From contig JAZTXE010000028.1 of assembly GCA_045636205.1 (NCBI GenBank), forward strand, positions 1 through 17,592: 17,592 nt of DNA, given 5' to 3'. The stretch is from JAZRUF01 sp045636205 (GTDB lineage Bacteria > Bacillota > Clostridia > Oscillospirales > JAAYXM01). The notes under the pieces are model-generated. The model was not told the origin of the DNA, searched no databases, and worked only from the letters and a program-made list of their open reading frames with translations. Each line of letters opens with the position of its first letter. The stretch's first letter is position 1. Below, in pieces: positions 14,710 to 17,592 of the stretch. Both the position numbers and the translations under genes were made by a program.

Positions 14710-15483
14710 TTATGAAAGATAGGAAGAGATTTCCGTATATATGTCATCAATCTCGGGATATAGAAGGAATGCGGCTTGGAAACCAAGTGTCTGAGCTAAG
14801 CGGAGCTTGTCAGTAAGTGAATGGGCATTATCAAAAATAACAAAATGCGTTTTGCTCGTATGGTCAGTGTAAGTAAAATAATTGGTGCACAGTTCTGGTG
14901 AATAAAAGGTCTGAGCTTGAGTGTTTTGCAGCAGAGAGTTTAGTTCTTCACGAGATAGATGCTTGCCTTCGCTTGATGCTGAGGGCATCAGAAAATCCAT
15001 TGCAATGCGCTCACATTCAAGCACAAGTCTTGTGCTGCCATGAATATCTGAAAGCTGGTCTAAATGCTCTCGGAGTGAACCGCCGGATATTGAACTTGAG
15101 ACTATGTAGTTTGCGTCAGGGCAGAACACGGAGTAGAGGTATGGTACATATATCGGGATTTTTAATTTGCTTAGTTCTTCACACAGCTTTGTTGCAAAAG
15201 GCGAGGTGTGGGCGGTTGGTTTTGCGTCAAAATCCAATATCGCTCCGTCGAAATTGCGCCGAAGGCATTCGTTGTATATTTCCGCGGCAAGGGATTTAAA
15301 CGAGCCTTCTGCGGGTGAGGTGTCAATATCGGTTATGACCATCATACCGGAGCGCGCATTTGAGGAGATTCGTCCACGCATCAAATGGAGTGAGCGTATT
15401 TTATATGCCATATGTGCGGCTTTGAACGGAACATCGGTCAGGTCAATTCGGTCTGTAGGTGTAACTGTTAAATAAGTTTTCAT
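14710..15483 (-). CDS. TIM-barrel protein distantly like glycoside hydrolase family 18
   Basis: The 257-aa protein has no signal peptide or membrane segment and is predicted to be cytoplasmic. Its arrangement suggests a GH18-like barrel. A strand followed by FDGAILDFD (78-86) aligns with the GH18 D-G-x-D-x-D-x-E catalytic strand. The C-terminal HFVIFDNAHSLTDKLRLAQTLGFQAAFLLYP resembles the closing GH18 block in which a D-D/A-x-S-L-x-x-K-L helix precedes the last strand. In this reading the catalytic Glu is replaced by D86 and the third-last Asp by an aliphatic residue, so normal chitinase-type activity is doubtful. ATG 15483 has GGAGG about 11 bases upstream. It is a single-gene unit. The family call is tentative; an unrelated TIM barrel is possible. 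Confidence 0.6.
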   Translation of the reverse strand: MKTYLTVTPTDRIDLTDVPFKAAHMAYKIRSLHLMRGRISSNARSGMMVITDIDTSPAEGSFKSLAAEIYNECLRRNFDGAILDFDAKPTAHTSPFATKLCEELSKLKIPIYVPYLYSVFCPDANYIVSSSISGGSLREHLDQLSDIHGSTRLVLECERIAMDFLMPSASSEGKHLSREELNSLLQNTQAQTFYSPELCTNYFTYTDHTSKTHFVIFDNAHSLTDKLRLAQTLGFQAAFLLYPEIDDIYTEISSYLS

Positions 15484-15502
15484 TCTAAAACAATCCTCCC
15501 AC

Positions 15503-15531
15503 TTGTTTAAGCGGTGTAATAGTGGTATAAT
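15503..15531 (+). promoter_or_regulatory. Extended -10 promoter of the yqeG operon
   Basis: TTGTTT (15503-15508), 17 bases and a perfect TATAAT (15526-15531) preceded by TGG make an extended -10 SigA promoter. Transcription would start near 15538, giving a leader of about 50 bases that contains the inverted repeat at 15549-15568. Confidence 0.83.
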
Positions 15532-15548
15532 TAATCATATGTAATCTG

Positions 15549-15568
15549 ATTTTCGAATATGCGAAAAT
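15549..15568. repeat. Inverted repeat in the yqeG leader (possible operator or hairpin)
   Basis: ATTTTCG (15549-15555) and its exact complement CGAAAAT (15562-15568) are separated by 6 bases. It lies between the predicted transcription start and the ribosome binding site. It could be a repressor site or a small RNA hairpin; it has no T tract and is not a terminator. Confidence 0.5.
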
Positions 15569-15587
15569 AGAATAGGACGGTCTTTTG

Positions 15588-16040
15588 ATGAAAAAGTTTT
15601 TTCGCCCGGATTATCGTTTTGATAATATATTTGATATAACGCCACAGTTTCTTGAGGATTTGGAAATCAAAGCTCTGGTAGCGGATTTAGATAATACAAT
15701 AGCTGATTATGATACCCCTGTTCCCACACCTGAAATTATAGGTTGGTTTGATAACTTACATAGCGCGGGTATCAAAATAGCGATTGTATCGAATAACAGA
15801 AAAGAGCGTGTTGAGAAATTCTGTAATAACCTGGACGTGGTAGAATACTATTGGAAAAGCGGAAAGCCGCGCAGTAAGACTATTTTGCATGCGATTGAGA
15901 GGCTTGGCTGTGAGAAGAAAAATGTTGCCATGCTCGGGGATAAGATTTCTACGGATGTTTTAGGTGCGCGGTTTAGCGGGATTGTGATGCTTAAAGTCAG
16001 GTCAATAAAGCCGCGTTGGAAAAGGAGTATTAAAAAGTGA
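15588..16040 (+). CDS. yqeG: YqeG-family HAD (IIIA-type) phosphatase
   Basis: The 150-aa protein matches YqeG length. HAD motif I is DLDNT (33-37, nucleophile D33 and acid D35). Motif II is the SNN in IAIVSNNRKERV, the motif III lysine is in GKPRSK, and motif IV is GDKISTDVLGAR. The phosphatase acts in the cytoplasm; family members resemble phosphatidylglycerophosphate-type and nucleotide phosphatases, but the substrate is unproven. ATG 15588 is preferred, with GGACGG ending 7 bases upstream, although a TTG at 15585 would add one residue. The next gene begins within its stop codon. It leads the operon with the endonuclease IV-like gene and aroQ. Confidence 0.92.
   Translation: MKKFFRPDYRFDNIFDITPQFLEDLEIKALVADLDNTIADYDTPVPTPEIIGWFDNLHSAGIKIAIVSNNRKERVEKFCNNLDVVEYYWKSGKPRSKTILHAIERLGCEKKNVAMLGDKISTDVLGARFSGIVMLKVRSIKPRWKRSIKK
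16021..16027 (+). promoter_or_regulatory. Ribosome binding site of the endonuclease IV-like gene
   Basis: AAAGGAG lies inside the 3' end of yqeG, 9 bases before GTG 16037 and 12 bases before ATG 16040. Spacing slightly favours the GTG, which overlaps the yqeG stop as GTGA. Confidence 0.65.
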
Positions 16041-16921
16041 TGAAAGCCAGATTTGGTCCGGCAGGACAGTCGGAGAGCTTTACAGCCCAAGGCTATACTT
16101 CATCGGTTGAAATGCCGCAGTGGCTTAATAGTATGGGTCTTAACGCGTTTGAGTATCAATGCGGTCGCGGTGTTACCATCGGAGAAGATACCGCAAAGGA
16201 ATTGGGAGAAAAGGCACGTTTATATGATGTGGCACTGTCAATACATGCGCCGTATTTTACAAACCTTGCAAACCCTGAGGTCGAGCGTCGGGAAAAGACC
16301 ATCGGATACGTACTGCAGAGTTGTGCGGCGGCACGTGCAATGGGGGCAGAGCGAATAGTTGTGCACAGCGGTTCACTTATGAAGCGCGAGCGGCACGTGG
16401 CACTGGAAATTGCATGTGAGACATTGAGTATGGTGGTTAAAGCTTGCGATGATGCCGGATACGGAGATATTATTATTTGCCCGGAGCTCATGGGGGTAAG
16501 AAATCAGCTCGGAACACTTGAGGAAGTTATGGAGCTTTGCAAGGTGGATAAAAGGCTTATACCGTGCATTGATTTTGGTCACTATAATTCAAGAAATAAT
16601 GGGATACTCAAAAGTAAGCAGGACTATGCGGTTGTTCTCGATTGCATGGAAAGAGAACTCGGATTTGAGCGCGCAAGTCGTTTTCACGGACATTTCTCAA
16701 AAATTGAGTTTACTGAAAAATCCGGGGAAGTCAGGCATTTGACTTTTAAGGATGAAATTTACGGACCGGAGTTTGAGTCGCTTGGAGAACTCTTGGCAGA
16801 GCGTGGATACTCGCCTGTAATAATTTGCGAAAGCGCGGGAACTCAAGCGGAGGATGCAAAGACAATGAAAGAAAGTTATGAAAAATTTCTCAAGGTTAAG
16901 GCGATGGAGGGACAGATATGA
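16037..16921 (+). CDS. Endonuclease IV-like (AP endonuclease family 2) TIM-barrel protein
   Basis: The 294-aa protein (293 if ATG 16040 is used) follows the endonuclease IV barrel order. Candidate metal ligands are H70 in SIHAPY, H110 in IVVHSG, E150 in CPELMG, D179 and H182 in CIDFGHYNS, H217 in FHGHFS, H234 in EVRHL and E265 in ICESAG. In E. coli Nfo the last Zn site also uses D229 in D-R-H; here the matching position reads V-R-H, so one ligand appears missing. The protein may still be a DNA repair AP endonuclease, or a related enzyme with another substrate. It overlaps yqeG at its start (4 bases) and aroQ at its end (ATGA), so it is translationally coupled. It is a different gene from the isomerase-like barrel at 1443. 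Confidence 0.82.
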   Translation: MMKARFGPAGQSESFTAQGYTSSVEMPQWLNSMGLNAFEYQCGRGVTIGEDTAKELGEKARLYDVALSIHAPYFTNLANPEVERREKTIGYVLQSCAAARAMGAERIVVHSGSLMKRERHVALEIACETLSMVVKACDDAGYGDIIICPELMGVRNQLGTLEEVMELCKVDKRLIPCIDFGHYNSRNNGILKSKQDYAVVLDCMERELGFERASRFHGHFSKIEFTEKSGEVRHLTFKDEIYGPEFESLGELLAERGYSPVIICESAGTQAEDAKTMKESYEKFLKVKAMEGQI

Positions 16922-17346
16922 AAAAAATTCTTATTTTAAACGGACCAAACCTTAATTTGCTCGGTTCGCGTGAAACGCAGATATACGGCGAAGAAACCCT
17001 TGATAAAATAATTGCCGACTGCGAGGTCAAAGCTAAGGAACTCGGAGTTGAAATTTCGGCATACCAGTCAAACCACGAAGGTGACCTTATTGACCAGATT
17101 CACGCGGCGCGTGGGGTGTATGACGGAATAGTTATAAATGCAGGTGCATATACGCACTACAGCATTGCAATTCACGATGCGATAAAAGCTGTGCGTTTGC
17201 CGTGCGTTGAGGTGCATCTTTCCAATGTTCACACGCGTGAGGAATTTCGGCATAAGTCATATCTTTCACCGGTGTGTATAGGTGTAATATGCGGATTTGG
17301 AAAGATGAGCTATCTACTCGCTTTGGAAGCTTTGGCGAAATTTTAG
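16918..17346 (+). CDS. aroQ: Type II 3-dehydroquinate dehydratase
   Basis: The 142-aa protein is standard type II length. The opening ILNGPNLNLLGSRE and the active-site residues are all in place: R18, Y23 in QIYG, N74 in NAGAYTH, H80, E98 and H100 in EVHLSNVH, and R111 in REEFRHKS. It converts 3-dehydroquinate to 3-dehydroshikimate in the cytoplasm, step three of aromatic amino acid synthesis. The ATG overlaps the upstream stop codon (ATGA), so it is coupled to the endonuclease IV-like gene. In many Firmicutes aroQ is followed by a proline peptidase and efp; here efp follows directly but has its own promoter. Confidence 0.97.
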   Translation: MKKILILNGPNLNLLGSRETQIYGEETLDKIIADCEVKAKELGVEISAYQSNHEGDLIDQIHAARGVYDGIVINAGAYTHYSIAIHDAIKAVRLPCVEVHLSNVHTREEFRHKSYLSPVCIGVICGFGKMSYLLALEALAKF

Positions 17347-17354
17347 ATTTATAC

Positions 17355-17383
17355 TTGCAAAATTTGAGATAATAGGGTACAAT
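17355..17383 (+). promoter_or_regulatory. Promoter of efp
   Basis: TTGCAA (17355-17360), 17 bases and TACAAT (17378-17383) form a good SigA promoter in the gap between aroQ and efp. Transcription would start near 17390, about 38 bases before the ATG. Confidence 0.8.
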
Positions 17384-17427
17384 ATATATACACGTGAAGA
17401 AAATTCTATCAATGGAGGAAAAAATAG

Positions 17428-17592
17428 ATGATTTCCGCAGGCGATTTCAGAAATGGCGTTACCTTTGACATGGAAGGTCAGGTCTTCCAGATTATTGAGT
17501 TCCAGCACGTAAAACCCGGTAAGGGTGCGGCTTTTGTCAGAACTAAAATCCGCAATATTATCACCGGTGCAGTAGTTGAAAAGACTTTCAGC
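17428..17592 (+). CDS. efp: Elongation factor P, N-terminal part (cut by window end)
   Basis: The 55 visible codons match the start of EF-P domain I: MISAGDFRNGVTFDMEGQVF, then an IIEFQHVKPGKGAAF loop and VRTKIRN. EF-P enters the ribosomal E-site region and relieves stalling at polyproline stretches. K32 at the loop tip (P-G-K-G) is the residue that is modified in other bacteria (5-aminopentanol in Bacillus, beta-lysine in E. coli). No modification enzyme is visible here. ATG 17428 has GGAGG 9 bases upstream. The rest of the gene lies beyond the window. Confidence 0.96.
   Translation, partial: MISAGDFRNGVTFDMEGQVFQIIEFQHVKPGKGAAFVRTKIRNIITGAVVEKTFS

Noticed and set aside
17314..17508. Minus-strand open frame over the efp promoter and start
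   Set aside because: It covers the efp promoter, ribosome binding site and a clear EF-P coding start, and its product has no recognisable features.

Overview
The window looks like a chromosomal segment of an anaerobic, AT-leaning Firmicute of class Clostridia (Oscillospirales-type is an inference). The reasons are strong GGAGG-type ribosome binding sites with some GTG/TTG starts, SigA-type TTGACA/TATAAT promoters, an SLH-domain wall protein, group II ECF transporter genes next to truA, YqeG-type HAD phosphatase, a ClpE-like zinc-finger unfoldase, and small envelope proteins resembling Clostridia-restricted DUF families (DUF5711, DUF4830). No tRNA, rRNA, CRISPR array, insertion sequence, phage gene or attachment site was seen.

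Layout. (1) 1-506: the 3' end of an SLH-domain surface protein, closed by a 13-bp-stem terminator. (2) 513-3327: a small sugar-metabolism locus. An AraC-type regulator is divergent from a two-gene unit, a xylose-isomerase-like TIM-barrel epimerase/isomerase and a Gfo/Idh/MocA dehydrogenase. The two directions share one short AT-rich control region in which the promoters overlap face to face. (3) 3326-12948: ten tightly packed minus-strand genes. Read from the promoter at 12943-12971 they are a class I rRNA-type methyltransferase, ecfA1, ecfA2, ecfT, truA, a DUF5711-like membrane-anchored protein, a CvpA-family protein, pgsA, a ClpE-like AAA+ unfoldase and a small lipoprotein. They end at a bidirectional terminator shared with the sugar locus. 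(4) 13072-14706: two plus-strand envelope genes, a DUF4830-like anchored protein and a stomatin/prohibitin (SPFH) protein with its own promoter, closed by a terminator. (5) 14710-15483: a minus-strand TIM-barrel protein distantly like GH18 but with an altered catalytic motif. (6) 15503-17346: an overlapping plus-strand operon of yqeG, an endonuclease IV-like TIM-barrel gene and aroQ, under a near-consensus extended -10 promoter. (7) 17355-17592: efp with its own promoter, cut by the window end.

How the genes work together. EcfA1, EcfA2 and EcfT make the shared energising module for vitamin and metal uptake. No substrate-binding S component is present, so those must be encoded elsewhere. TruA, the methyltransferase and EF-P serve RNA modification and translation; PgsA makes phosphatidylglycerolphosphate; the ClpE-like protein is protein quality control; AroQ is the third step of the shikimate pathway.

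Most of the window is housekeeping. I did not find a clearly new multi-gene system. The best leads are the overlapping divergent promoters of the sugar locus, the endonuclease IV-like gene that seems to lack one metal-binding aspartate, the GH18-like protein with a changed active-site motif, and the Clp unfoldase embedded in a membrane/translation operon without visible stress-regulator sites.
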